DNA from: Atrina japonica
Taxonomy: Eukaryota; Mollusca; Bivalvia; Pterioida; Pinnidae
Length of the DNA stretch: 64,000 bases
NCBI GenBank assembly: GCA_030159075.1
Contig: BROG01000077.1
Span: forward strand, 1,139,001 to 1,203,000
Direction of reading: 5' to 3'
Position 1 is the stretch's first letter. Every line of letters begins with the position of its first letter. This document shows, in pieces, positions 1 to 11,079 of this stretch. The notes below the pieces were generated by a model that saw nothing but the letters and a program-made list of their open reading frames with translations, was not told the DNA's origin and did not search any database. The position numbers were made by a program, and so were the translations under genes.

Positions 1-1
1 T

Positions 2-242
2 CATCACTTCCATGTTCTTAAAATTAAATATCCGGATTATAACCAAAGAACTGGAGAATTCATTTCCGGTACGGGAGATATTGCATGCAAATCAAGACGA
101 TGTAATAAGGCAACGTGGAGGGATGCAAGCTGGGAAAACGGAAATGTTCCGGGCTTGAATCTTGTAAATCCACCGCTCAAGGACACGGTTAATGTTCCGT
201 ATGGAGGGTATGTCGTGATACGTTTCAGAGCTGATAATCCAG
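2..242 (+). CDS. Laccase A exon with third copper block (partial at window edge)
   Basis: Reads in frame from base 2 (HHFHV...) to donor GT at 243-244, phase 1. The final 25 codons give exactly the same residues as laccase B, although 15 of those codons differ synonymously. The middle part is more divergent and rich in Cys and Trp. Confidence 0.9.
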
Positions 243-1935
243 GTTTGTAATCAATGAAGGACTCTAGTTCCAATTGAGTAATATATCTAGTGTTATGAAT
301 TGAACTGCAATTGACGGGAAAAGGTCTAGTCTTTTTATTTGCCCCGGAGATTTAACGAAACGGAAGAAGGTCAACTGTGATACAAAAACCGGAAGTGCAT
401 AAAAGTCCATCATAATGCGCAAGCTCAGAATTGAATAACAAAAAAAATTCGTGTAAAGGTTGATATGATTATAATACATAAATATGATTAATATATAATT
501 CATATCAATGTTCCCACAAAGCTTATATTCTACACTGTCTAGAGTTGAAAACAGGATTTAAAGTACAGTTCTGTTATCACTCGGATGGTCCATTAATTTA
601 CAAAACGAGATAGAAAAATATTTATTTCTATATATAAACACCAATGTTCCCGCAAAAGATTCAAAGGCCTTACTTTTCATATACAGGGTTCTGGTTTCTC
701 CATTGTCACATTCAACCACATCACGTGAATGGTATGTCTCTGATTATGAAAGAAGGAAAATTGAAAGACATGGCACCTTTACCTCGAGGATTTCCAATGT
801 GCGGAAATTTTAGATCCACATCCGCCATCTTTGAATTATCGTTCCTTCGTGAACTACTTCGACACGTAAGAAGAAAAGGTAAGGTATAATTACCAACTGT
901 GCATTCCAATTTTAACAGGTGAAGTTGAAAAAAATCGCAAATACATATTGTCTGACTCACATACCTTGGTGGGGCGGAGTTACCTTTCGATTATCATATG
1001 GATGATTCTACTCACTATTTGGTTAAGACAAACGTGATACCTGTATATATAGTGACAGGTACAATATTATAAACATGATACCAAAGTTACAATGCTCAAG
1101 ACGATCGTTTCTGTCAATTAGACTTCATCAGCTGAGCTTCAGTTTAAAATGTATATGTATTTTCTAAAGAGAAAGTGGTATCAAATATAAATTTTCTAAA
1201 GAGAAAGTGGTATCAAATATAAATCTAAAAGTATAGCCGAAATCCCTCTAAGAGCAACCACTGTAAAACTGTAAAAAGTTGACTATCTTAGCTTTAGAAA
1301 ACTTTGGAACTCAAATGGTGTTATCAGTGCCAAATATTACTTTAACATAAGAGTTTCAGCTGACGTCATCAATCTGTGACACAATAGATTTACGTCTGTG
1401 ACGTCAGCTAAGACATATACCTCCCGTGGAAGAAGTATATAGAATATATACCGGCTTCATTTTTACTTCAATTATTTAACTTGAAATATTCGATTTTATG
1501 TTAATTTCGCCCTTTTTCTAAAGGTGGAAAATGGCGTATGATTATCGGGAGCAAAAATGTCGAGGAACAGTTTACAAAATATTCAATACTTATAACATAA
1601 ATTGTGATTTGATGCATGTAACAAAAACAGCTCATTATTAGCCCTTGTTTTGTTTGTTATCAGTGCACATTTCCTGCACATTTCAATGATATTTGACCAT
1701 ATACTTTCAGGGATACTTACAAGAGGCAGAAAAAGTAACAGTTACAAACAAAGGAAGAAAGTTAACTATAAGCCACGAAAAAGCAAAAAGGAAACGAAGA
1801 GATGCCAATATACACAATGGCTTTGTCAATAATATTGTCTGTATTTTGTTGGTGCTTTTTATTTTTGTTTCTTTTTCTACACAAATAAACTTAGTCAAAC
1901 ATCGATCAATTTTCCTGAGTGATGTGGGAATGTGA
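2..1935 (+). CDS. Laccase-type multicopper oxidase A, C-terminal exons (5' part outside window)
   Basis: Laccase-like multicopper oxidases oxidise phenols or catechols with one type-1 and one trinuclear copper site, passing electrons to O2; in molluscs they are secreted or membrane-bound. Seen: exon 2-242 opens inside the third copper block (HHFHV), followed by the conserved stretch [16 protein letters not shown]. Exon 687-865 carries [12 protein letters not shown], the Cys-His-Met block of the type-1 and type-3 sites. Exon 1711-1935 encodes a basic stretch (KAKRKRRD), then a hydrophobic segment ([16 protein letters not shown]) and stop at 1933-1935. Junction 242/687 is phase 1, 865/1711 phase 0. 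A rival donor at 879/880 gives a different tail (see findings). AATAAA lies at 2081-2086. The gene converges on laccase B. Family call is secure; tail choice is not. Confidence 0.88.
687..865 (+). CDS. Laccase A exon with [12 protein letters not shown] copper block
   Basis: The acceptor is ATATACAG ending at 686. The exon starts [10 protein letters not shown] and ends either at CAC|GTAAGA (865, phase 0) or at AAAAG|GTAAGG (879, phase 1). The second donor is at the position homologous to laccase B (RESVRQFQQRG against [11 protein letters not shown]) and fits the consensus better. Confidence 0.85.
1094..1137 (-). ncRNA. Hammerhead-ribozyme-like motif (type I, intact core)
   Basis: Read on the - strand: stem I GCTCAG, core CTGATGA, stem II GTC-TAATT-GAC flanked by A and A, core GAAA, then the self-complementary stem III CGATCG, the cleavage triplet GTC, and the closing stem I strand TTGAGC. 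The strands of stem I pair over six positions including one G-U. Cleavage would fall between bases 1100 and 1099. The short palindromic stem III is like metazoan Penelope-element and retrozyme hammerheads, which act best as dimers. Doubts: an A-A mismatch at the base of stem II, and no activity data. It lies in the second laccase A intron, opposite to the gene. Confidence 0.7.
1157..1222. repeat. Tandem duplication of about 32 bp
   Basis: The phrase TTTTCTAAAGAGAAAGTGG and its continuation through TATCAAATATAAA occur twice back to back, essentially without change. It is a recent slippage-type duplication inside the laccase A intron. Confidence 0.8.
1711..1935 (+). CDS. Laccase A last exon, putative membrane-anchored tail
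   Basis: The acceptor TACTTTCAG ends at 1710. In phase 0 it encodes 74 residues with one predicted membrane segment of about 18 residues and stops at 1933. In phase 1 (from the downstream donor) it instead encodes a Lys/Arg-rich soluble tail ending with TAA at 1830-1832. Confidence 0.6.
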   Translation, partial: GYLQEAEKVTVTNKGRKLTISHEKAKRKRRDANIHNGFVNNIVCILLVLFIFVSFSTQINLVKHRSIFLSDVGM

Positions 1936-2080
1936 TTTAAACAGGTTTTAAATGTTCAGACAGTACCTGCACTCGCCGAGTTCCAATAGGAATGTTCTAC
2001 CATGGTCTATTCACGACACTTGATTAAGACTACGACTTTAAAAGTGGTTATGACTGTCCAGTGTCCCAGTAGATCGTGTT

Positions 2081-2086
2081 AATAAA
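2081..2086 (+). promoter_or_regulatory. Candidate polyadenylation signal of laccase A
   Basis: AATAAA about 146 nt after the stop at 1935, in the right orientation. No other AATAAA was noticed nearer to the stop. Confidence 0.5.
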
Positions 2087-2089
2087 AGA

Positions 2090-2580
2090 ACCATCACTAC
2101 GGGTCAAATATTGTAACAGAAATTTAGATGGTGGTCTTACTTTTTAGGTCATCTGGGCCAAAGGCTTCTGAAGTCGTGCGTAAACTTTCATGTTTTGAAC
2201 TTGAACTATTAAACTACTCAAAGGATTACAATGAAACTTCACAGGAAAATTCAGTTATTTTTCGGGTCGGTTTGATAACCAAGAGGGTTGCCACATTGGC
2301 CATCTTGAAAAACCTATTTTGAACTTAAGCTCCGGTTCTGCTGAAGGGGTTTTAATGAAATAGCATTGGAATGTTCAATAACCTTTAGGAGAAAGGTGTT
2401 TTTATTTTTTGCTTCAATCCATCAAGTGTGAAGCTCTGGTGGTTATTTTGAAAATCTATTTTTATCAGTGGATTTAATTATGTGATATATCTTTGTTTTC
2501 ACTGCATACTCTTAGTATGCCATTAGTTTTCAATTGAAATATGACAACAAACTATTGATTACATCCATGTTATTTTTTCT
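2090..2580. other. Intergenic stretch without recognised feature
   Basis: AT-rich sequence after the laccase A polyadenylation signal. No conserved reading frame, repeat or RNA was recognised. Confidence 0.5.
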
Positions 2581-2900
2581 AAGTAGTTAACGTGATATTA
2601 AGTTCAGTAATGTGATTGAAAAACCTGAATGTAACAAGTAAAAATGGAGAAGTACCAATTGATAATTGAAACTCAAGTCCTTTAATACACGACAAATTAG
2701 ATATGTAAATGGTCTCAATATGAAAAACCATTGCGAATCTCAAACGGGATAGGACAAGGTGTCCGAAAGGAGTCAGCGTCCCCTGGTGGCATGCAACAAA
2801 CGTCGCTAATATTCCATGGAAACCTTTCTGGTTCGATGAAAATGTCAAATTCGGTGAAAAGGTGAAGTATGGCGAAACAGGTCAAGTTCTATGAAAAGCA
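2580..2900 (-). mobile_element. Penelope-like element 3' tail fragment (inverted)
   Basis: On the - strand this matches the tail that follows the reverse transcriptase copy at 15280-15540: a run of 'tcgaa/accgaa' motifs, then a phrase reading 'tttccatggaac', 'gactccttt(c)ggacacc' and 'gttgagaccattt'. It faces the + strand tail at 2930-3620, giving a head-to-head pair. Confidence 0.6.
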
Positions 2901-2929
2901 CAAATGGCGAAACGCTACTGCCTGTGGTG

Positions 2930-3640
2930 AATGAACTTTTTTATTTTGAGAGCGAAACGACTCGCCAGTAAACTACTTACACACGGTTACGTTGTTGAAC
3001 GCTTTAAATCGTTGTTCAAGAAGTTTTATGTTCGATATTGCGATCTTGTGAAACATATGAAGTCCCCCTCTCAGGAATATCAGATAGTATTCTGGAGCAC
3101 GACCACAGACAGTGACTCTCTTTAGGGTAATCGTGCTCTTCATCGAATTTGACCTGTCCATCGACTGGAAAGGTTTCCATGGAACATCTGCGACGGGTGC
3201 TGACTCCTTCTAGACATCTGGTCCTATGCCGTTTGAGATTCGCAATTGTTCTTCAGGTTGAGACCATTTATTTGTTTGTTTGTTTATGGTTGCTTAACGT
3301 CCCACTCATGAATTTTTCACTCATATGGAGATGTCACCAAATGCTGGGGAAGGGCTTTAAATTTTGGCCTATGGTCGGCACTTACAGCCATTGAGAAGTG
3401 AGGGTTCTTTAACGTGCCGACACATACTGTGACACGGGACCTCGCTTTTTTTCCTTCTCAGTCCGAAGGACAGGAAACCGACCTGCCGCTGGCTGGACTC
3501 GAACTCATGATCTCACGATCAAGAGTCGAGCGTGCTACCGACTGAAGCAGGCCGTCTCAAGATATCATTTACACATCTAATTCGTCGTGTTCTAATGGAC
3601 TTCAGTTTCCATTATCAATAGGTACTTCTTCACATAAAAA
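2930..3640 (+). mobile_element. Penelope-like RT C-terminal and tail fragment, split by a SINE
   Basis: A frame at 2931-3125 reads RAKRLASKLLTHGY...FKKFYVRYCDLV, matching the thumb/C-terminal part of the reverse transcriptases at 19322-19475 and 29675-29884. The tail continues to about 3270, is interrupted by the SINE at 3271-3555, and resumes ('cacatctaattcgtcgtgtt') to about 3640. The uninterrupted equivalent is at 15120-15520. Confidence 0.7.
3271..3555 (-). mobile_element. tRNA-derived SINE (family 1), nearly full length
   Basis: On the - strand it runs from a tRNA-like head (GGCCTGCTTCAGTCGGTAGC, then a B-box region 'gagttcgagtcc') through a body ('gaggtcccgtgtcac', 'gttaaagaaccctcac', 'ccatatgagtg') to a short A/C-rich tail (AAACAAACAAA). 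It sits in a Penelope-like tail, and flanking 'catttat/catttac' suggests a short target duplication. Confidence 0.8.
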
Positions 3641-4700
3641 GAGGTGTGTAGTTGACCTCCTTTCCAATCCATAATAAATCTATGTAAGAAGTGGATGTGA
3701 TGTGTTGCTCTCTGTCGTCTCATTGATCTCAAGCTCAATAGGATACATCTGGCCGAGGTAATTTCGAAATTCTGAATTATTTATAAACAGGACGTCGTCG
3801 ATATACCTGTAAGTAAAATCTAACTGTCTATTTTCTTTTTGGGAACAGAGACTGTATGAATTCCACTTCATATTAATACAAAAAGACGCCAGCCAAGAGA
3901 GGTGCACAATTGGTACCCATCGGAATACTGACAATTTGTTAGAAAGCAATTTCCCGCAAAAACCACGATGATGTTGTCTACTAGACACCCAAGCATCTCG
4001 ATGATATCATCTCCAGTGTACTTGTTATTGGAACTGGAGTGTTCTTTCACAACATTAGGTTTTTTTATGACCTAAAACTAAATATTTATATCTGCGATTT
4101 CCATTTTTGTATACAAAGGAGTTTTGTATAATATATTTTAATCTGTTTTTTTAGTTTTTGATGAGGAATTGTTGTGTAAATGTTCGAAAAATCAAAAGAC
4201 TTGATGCTTGTAATGTGTTTGAAGTTTGGAGAGTTTAAGTGTCCCAACAATTCTTTTGAATTCTTTAGAATCCACATCTGATTGACTCCGCTTTTTGCGT
4301 AGGCTGTGGTACAGTACTTCCGTAGACATTGTTTAATATATGTAAAACGTTTGGTGAGTAAAATAGATAAAAGCTTGGTTGGGCACTTAGGTGACCCTGT
4401 AATGAATTGGTGTTTATATGTATTTTGGTGCAGATTCGAAATTTTATAAATGTATGGCGATTTAAGCCCCGCGTCACTTGTCGGTATTCCAAACGAAGTG
4501 AGAATAGATTTATGATTATCTAATATTTCAGAGGTAGAGAAATCGGTGGGATTGTATGTAGGGTTTCCAGGCAGTGTGTGGAGTCCAAGTTCCTCTTTTA
4601 GAATGCTATAGTAGTATCGCCTAATGACAAATGAACTTATATCAAAGTGCAATTTTATGACGCTGTCATGTGAAATATTTGTATATGTCGGTCCAGTCAA
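3640..4700 (-). mobile_element. Penelope-like reverse transcriptase remnant
   Basis: Frames at 4086-4700 (EELGLHTLPGNPTY, VNQMWILKNSK, FDFSNIYTTIPHQKLKK) and 3680-3988 (FTYRYIDDVLFINN, MYPIELEINETTESN) give fingers, palm with the YIDD catalytic motif, and connection of one reverse transcriptase. Frames are shifted between the blocks, so this is a dead copy. The C-terminus is not contiguous: at about 3640 the sequence flips to the + strand fragment. Confidence 0.8.
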
Positions 4701-5127
4701 GTGTTATAATATTTTCAGAGCAATTATAAGATTTGTTATTAAAAACCTCGAAAGTACATACACTTTTTGTCTCCATGTTGATTTCACTATATATTTTTAC
4801 ACATATATGTCTTTTTAGTATTCTTAGAATGTTAAAAATAACCTGCTATTTATTTTCTGTTTTCAGTATATATCAAAATGTTGATTACATCAACATTTTA
4901 AAAGCAGCTCGCTGTTCAGTGTCTGAAAAAAAAAATTTATCTACAGAGGTACAAAATGGAACGACAATTTTAAGAGATTTTTGATAGATATTTATAGAGT
5001 ACATCATAACTGACATAAAAGAATCGACAGCATTCAACCATTGATTAACAATTCATACTTACTTGTGCATAACTATTTTCAAAATCTGTTTGATCCAAGT
5101 AATAAATATATCATGTTTTCCCTTTCA

Positions 5128-5233
<106 letters not shown>

Positions 5234-5734
5234 AACCTTATGTAGCCCTACAATTGCTAAATATATGGATTAGCTTTGTTCCCGACACTTTTCTTGATGC
5301 TTTCCTATCATATCATATCAAATGTTGAATTACCTAAACAAAGATAGATGAACTCACTGTGATATCTTCGACAAGTCGAATGTTTTACTGCAACACCCAG
5401 CATTAAAATACAAAATAGAGTCAAATTATTTTAGGACGACCTGTCCCTTCTTCAGGACTATGATATAGCAAAAATATATACACACACTCACAAGCAAGCA
5501 CGCATCCACACAAACAAGCCTAATGAAACACTGCATGTTTAATGGTGATCCAGATCGAAATCAAGGTGTTCGTGTGAAACAAAGCTACCAACGATACAAC
5601 AAAATGTGAATGAAATCAGCAAATGTAAATAGAATAAACAAAACTTTGAAATTATCAAGAAAACTAAAGAAAAAACGATGAAATCTGGTCACTCAAATCA
5701 TTTTATATGGTATCGAATGTGAAACTCAGGGCGA

Positions 5735-6410
5735 ATTTGTTGCAAATAAACTAGTTTCGGTTTTGGTTTATGGTTTATAACTAGTTTCCAAACGGGTTAT
5801 GGAACTAAAACCGGTTTCCTATAGCTAAACAAATAAATGGTTTAAACTAACAAAATAGGGTAGATCTACAGAAAGAAGTAAACAGTCGCTCTTTATATGA
5901 GTTGTAAAAATAAAGGGAAAAGTAATTCCTATTAAAGAAAAAGAGTATTAATCTTAATACGATATTCAGTGACCCTGATAATCATGTTTTCCACTTTTTG
6001 AATTAATAGGGGTTAATACGCTAAAAAGCAAAAATCACTCTATGGTAATGTGCATGTTAAATAAAAACGTGAAAACATGATAAACAAAATCAATTTTAAT
6101 ATTGTAAAACGTCTCTCTGTCATTATGAGTACAGTTTTACTGCCTAAGTACATTAATGTCCAGAAGACACATAAAAGGTATCTAGCGCGGGTCCATGTTG
6201 TCGCCGCCATATTGTTGTAGTAACATATTTGCATATACCAATTAAACCACCCCAGGAGTCAGTTTGAATGGTTTGATAAACAAGTTTGAGTTAAGTATAA
6301 AAAATGAAAAACCAGTTAGAAACAGTTTAAAACCGGTTTATGTAACAAATGGAAACTGTTCAAAACTAAAACCAGTTTCTGTAGAACTAAACGACGGTGG
6401 TTTCGACTCA
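5735..6410. mobile_element. Inverted-repeat element with 'accggttt' ends
   Basis: The left end (CGGTTTTGGTTTATGG, AACTAGTTTCC) and the right end (GGAAACTG, CTAAAACCAGTTTCTG) are imperfect inverted repeats rich in A/T-C-C-G-G-T-T-T. The interior shows no reading frame. It is probably a non-autonomous DNA element lying beside the Penelope endonuclease remnant. Confidence 0.4.
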
Positions 6411-6793
6411 AAATAAAATCGAACTGGAATCAACCAGAATGGTGTCAGGCAGAGTTCATTTTGGTGAAGTCAATTAGCTTATTGATGCCTTTAGATCTGA
6501 AAGACTGAAGTCTGTACATCCAAAATGTTCTTTCCGTTTTAGTTCCGCATCGCTCCAGTTTGGGTTATGCTCAGTAACAACGACTGTCATGCCCTCCCAT
6601 TTATGACCCGAAAATTTGAAATGGTAACCCACAGGTTCCTTGAGTTTTTTAGTTTAATGGTGAATCGGTGGTTACTGATGCGTCTGCGGAGGTCTCCAGT
6701 TTCACCAACATATTGTTTCTGGCAAACTCTGCCTAATACCTTTCGAGATGGTTCCAGTTCGATTTGATTTTGAGTCGGAACCACCGTCGTTCA
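6392..6793. repeat. Inverted duplication flanking the GIY-YIG remnant
   Basis: The segment 6392-6430 (AACGACGGTGGTTTCGACTC...) recurs inverted at 6753-6793 (...GAGTCGGAACCACCGTCGTT), about 38 bp with few mismatches. The + side continues into a partial second copy of the Cys-Gln...Gly-Glu region. Confidence 0.75.
6475..6784 (-). mobile_element. Penelope-type GIY-YIG endonuclease remnant
   Basis: The - strand frame 6784-6587 reads CQKQYVGETGDLRRRISNHR, the GIY-YIG nuclease core of Penelope-like elements (Y-V-G-E-T, then Arg and His of the helix). The frame continues past 6587 as HNPNWSDAELKRKEHFG, after which the expected F-W-M block appears one base out of frame. The nuclease cuts target DNA for insertion. 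Inverted copies of its flanks occur at 6392-6430 and 6753-6793. The copy is broken. Confidence 0.7.
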
Positions 6794-6799
6794 TTCATT

Positions 6800-8080
6800 T
6801 CTAGGGCGGGTCAATTTTTCACGTTACACGGATAATCTCTTGTACTAAGTTGTCGATGATAACCAGTATGACGTGAATGTTCTTTAGTTCCCCTTTGACT
6901 GAAAACAAATTAAACGTCGGAAACAGTACCCCTTGGATAACTGTATGCGTCAGCAACCTATAGCACCTTCAAGTTGACGCCTCGTTTTCTCAATTGATAC
7001 TATGTATCATTTGACAGTTGGTTGCGTTTCCCGGCCATGGTAAACAATGAGAGGGCTGATGACAGGACAGCTTCCGGTCTCGATTTATTATAAATAGACA
7101 AGTATAGAAATTTGCCTCGTAAACAAATACTATGTTTGTATGCGTATTTGTCTGCTGAAACCATTACATATTGACATACTGCCAAATGTCTGACACGTGG
7201 CTGTTCATGTGCTTTTTAACGTCATTCGATTGTTTGACGGACCATTTGATCGTCACGTCATAACGAAAACGTTTGTCAATATGTTACGTGTCGGGCAAAT
7301 TACGATAGCCTTTCTATCACTTCTGGGTCACGGGACACAAAAAGATTGCAAGTTTTCATAGTACTTTGAAGTTTTCTTATTCGATACTGTTTCAACCACC
7401 GTACAGTTTTCAATCATTCAGACAGTGTGTGTAGTTCTTCAGATTCATGATTGTTTTATCATCTGATATAATCCTCAACAAAATTTGTATCTTAACTGAA
7501 ATTCTGTCGTCCAGTAGAGAAAAGAGCACCACATAAATTTTGCTGACATAAATTTAATTTTTCACTTAATTTATGAAATTGAAAATAAGACATATAGATA
7601 ACGTTGTAATAAGGAAAAAAAATAAATTTTCATAAAACATAATGGGATTATAAAATTCTTATGTTCATGTATCTTTGTCATGATTTAATTTTTGTTTTTG
7701 TTTGCAAATATACGTTAATACCTTTCTAAAGTACTATAGATCTAAGAGGCATGCATGTACCTTTTTCTATTACATTTGAATCACAGGCATGCGCTTTCTT
7801 TTCCTTCAAGTAAATCAAAGACATTTTCCTTCTTAAATGCTCCGGATTACTGGATGTCGTATAATTTTAGTAGGCGTTCGAGGAACATATTTTAAACAGA
7901 GCCTTTTTCACAAACTAGCCACCATGACAGTCAGACGGAAGGTAACTTTTAAAAATACTTAATTATCGTGAACAGTTTAAATCATACAGTTAATTTGATA
8001 TTCCTTACATATAAGACAAATGATACGATCTATAGCAAGCCATGCCACATAAAGTAACAGGCTGTCAAAATATTATATTT
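6800..8080. other. Intergenic stretch without recognised feature
   Basis: No conserved frame, RNA gene or repeat was recognised in this AT-rich stretch; only short chance frames are present. Confidence 0.5.
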
Positions 8081-8084
8081 TGTT

Positions 8085-8430
8085 AATTGATGGTGCATTT
8101 TTGTCAAAAAATGTATTTCCTTTTTACTACTTAGATTGATATACAATAACAAAAAAGAGAGATATACACAAGTATAAACATTTTAAATTCCTATTCATTT
8201 TGTGAAAATTAATTTTAAAAACCCAGATTTGCAATAATTCATCTGCAATTGATTGATTCTTTAACATTTCAATTTGTATATTCATACTACACTGGACATG
8301 CCTCATTTAAAAATATATTGGAATATAAGATTTTTATGCCCGTGCATAGCTCTTATTTGTTATTGAACAGCAAGTACAAGTAGTAAAAGTACAAAAATTC
8401 GAAATAATATAAATCATCTTTCTTGTTACT
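8085..8430. repeat. Foldback/MITE-like copy related to 50283-50656
   Basis: It shares with 50283-50656 the order 'tctacttagattgatatac'-like, 'aacaaaaa(t)gagatatac', 'ttaaattcctat', 'ttttgtgaaaatt', and the inverted counterpart 'caagtacaagtagtaaaag'. The terminal 'gcattagctgtg' repeat is eroded here. Confidence 0.55.
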
Positions 8431-9055
8431 TGTGGAAAATGTTCAATTTTACATTTTTATCTTCCCGTACCTTAAAGACTGTACTCTGGGGCGCAGCTGG
8501 GTCGATGCTAAGAACACGTCAGTAAGGTGGTGGGTGTATGCCAGATTTTTTTATACTACATGTAGATACAAAACGTTGAGTTCTGAGTTGATTTGAAAAG
8601 CAAACTGGTAAGACTGTATTTTGCTCATTTTTATGAAAGATAATTTTTTTGGCGTAAATTATTTTTCGCGATCTGCATGCCATAACGTGACAGCGTATAT
8701 GGAGTTACACCACATGTATTTCTGAATGCAATAACTTTTCGGACTTTTTCATGATTGAGTAAAAACGAATCAGAAGAGATTTTGTTATTGTTATTTCATA
8801 TTAAAGATGCAAGATATTTATAAATAATATTTGAAAAAAATAAATTTTTGTCATAAATATCGACACTTCACTGTATTGTGAAGTCTAAACATGGAAATTC
8901 ACTCCTTGATTGAAACCCTCACCAGGATGCCTCCAGATTGAAGCCACTCGGAAAGCTTTTCGGGCATGCTAAACAGGGTAAACAAAAATATGGTCGGAGA
9001 ATAACAAATTCAAGTGTCAGAAAGTGATTGTTAATAGATTCTGCTAGAATAAAAA

Positions 9056-10278
9056 ATATATCCGGTATATTATCTAACTGGACAAAAATAGGATATATAT
9101 ATATATATATATGGGTTATTAGTTTGCACGCTGAATGGTACATAATTTTCATCGGTATTACTACAGTGACTCAGAACCTCAGCCTTAAAGTTTTTGCTAA
9201 ACCCTGCGGGAGTTGTTAGTATTTTACATCCGGGAGGTATACATGTAATGAATTGTTAAACTAACAAATGTCCCCTTTACACTTGAAGTTATGAAAACAA
9301 CTTTATATACATATACATAACAGTGAATATAGCGATGCATTGCTGAATCCATGAAGGGTTCCGGTGTTCAAAACCCATGTTGATTTGTTTTAATTAACTA
9401 AAAACAAAGCATTGAAATGTTACCGGGGAACATATTACCGAATCGTCTAGAAATGACTCTTGATCTTTCATTTTTAATACTAATAAAGCTACCAATGTGG
9501 CATGTGGTGAAAAAAAAGATCCTTATGTCCGAAAGCTATAAAACGACCAACAGAGCATTTTAAGATTAATCTTTTGCGGATATAAAAATATCTCCTCGGT
9601 CAAATAACTATCCCCTTGCACCTCCCACTTTGAATGATATCTGGAACTCGAAATCTTACAAAATTGACCGAGTAACCGAGTAACCGAGTACTCGATTGAA
9701 AAAAAAAAATCGGTTAACGGTCAATGGAAATGGACCGATTTGACTACCATATATATATAAAGTGAAAAAGTTAAGTTATACACAAAATGGTGTTCACATA
9801 TTTTCACAACATTTTTCGCGATGTCACAAAAAGGTTATTTTGTATGGATCAAATGATCGTCAAAAGATCTAATTGTTTAATTTTGCTGACTAACTGTGAA
9901 ATGTACCAAAGCACGTGATAATAATGACAAGAGTAGAATATCTTAACTTTATTTAAAGGTAAATAGACCTAAAAACGGGAGCACCTTGACCTTATAAAAC
10001 ATAAAACAAAAATGCAGTATATCATTATTTTAAAGAATATGCAGTGACGGTAATGTGATTAATCGCTTAATTAAACAGTAATTACATTTATTTCTACATT
10101 CAAAATTCAAAGGTTTGACATCATCTCGATAACATGGTAAGTAAGTGTAGAAAATGACCTTCAGAAATTAGTATTGTATTGAATTAAAAACAAATGACAA
10201 CATATTGTATTGGGACTGTATAGGAGTTATTTTTAATGGGTTGTAATTTCACGTATTTCTGTCTCATGAAAAAAACGC

Positions 10279-10349
<71 letters not shown>

Positions 10350-10370
10350 TATATGTAGATAGATACATAG

Positions 10371-10453
<83 letters not shown>

Positions 10454-11008
10454 GTCAACACCGTGAATATAGCGACGACAACACTGCCATTTATTTCCCC
10501 CTCCACGGGATTTCAATTAAGGCTTAACTTAAACAATTTTGTAATGTATTGAGAAAAATTATAGTTTGTCGCGGTGCACACGTTATAATCCGCAAAGATT
10601 ATTATAAAATAGTGTGAACGCGTCAAACCATATTATTTTCAATACATTGCAAAATTTTAGTTAATACTTATAATTGAATTCAAGACAAGAATTAATTGGA
10701 TTCACATTTTTATTTTTAACTAAAAAAGTAAACTGAAAATAACAATGAAAGCGGAAGAATATATTCGCTACAGTCGGTTTTCCTTAGCAACCGCCAACAT
10801 AAAATGTTAGTCAAAACATTTCATACTCAGGACAAATAATAACCAATGAAAGACTTATTGTCTCCTGCATACGAATTCCATGAGTATGATTTGTGCTGGG
10901 TACGAACCTTCTTGTTACCACTCGGAAATGTTAATTGTGCAGTCAAGATTGATAGGAACGTATATCGATCGTGAAACGGTCTATGTGTGATTTTTTAATG
11001 GTTTTAAC
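9056..11008 (+). repeat. Local segmental duplication, copy 1
   Basis: It matches 11078-13972 in order: 'tattatctaactgg', 'gggttattagtttgcacgct', 'ctgcgggagttgtt', 'accgagtaaccgag', 'gtgaaaaagttaagttatac', the TA/GT arrays, 'gttgtcaacaccgtgaatat' and 'gaacgtatatcgatcgtgaa'. This copy keeps about 350 bp (9311-9663) that copy 2 lacks, and has no SINE. Confidence 0.85.
10285..10452. repeat. (TA)n then (GT)n compound microsatellite
   Basis: TA units occupy 10285-10344 and GT units about 10374-10452, with a short interruption. The same compound array occurs in duplicate copy 2 at 13277-13416, with different lengths. Confidence 0.95.
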
Positions 11009-11009
11009 T

Positions 11010-11079
11010 CGGATACACTTCTCCCGTGTTTCATTGGACTTGACTGTGGACTCACGGCGGGTGTGACCGCTCGACAGGG
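11010..11079 (+). mobile_element. Penelope-like tail fragment at duplication junction
   Basis: It contains 'ttggacttgactgtggactc' and 'acggcgggtgtgacc', then 'cgacagggga', matching the tails after the reverse transcriptase copies at 19560-19640 and 29590-29650. It sits exactly between the two copies of the local duplication. Confidence 0.75.

Noticed and set aside
5365..5470. Possible further hammerhead ('cctgaagaagggacaggtcg' on - strand)
   Set aside because: It has CTGAAGA instead of CTGATGA and no GAAA box in position; more likely a common mollusc repeat word.
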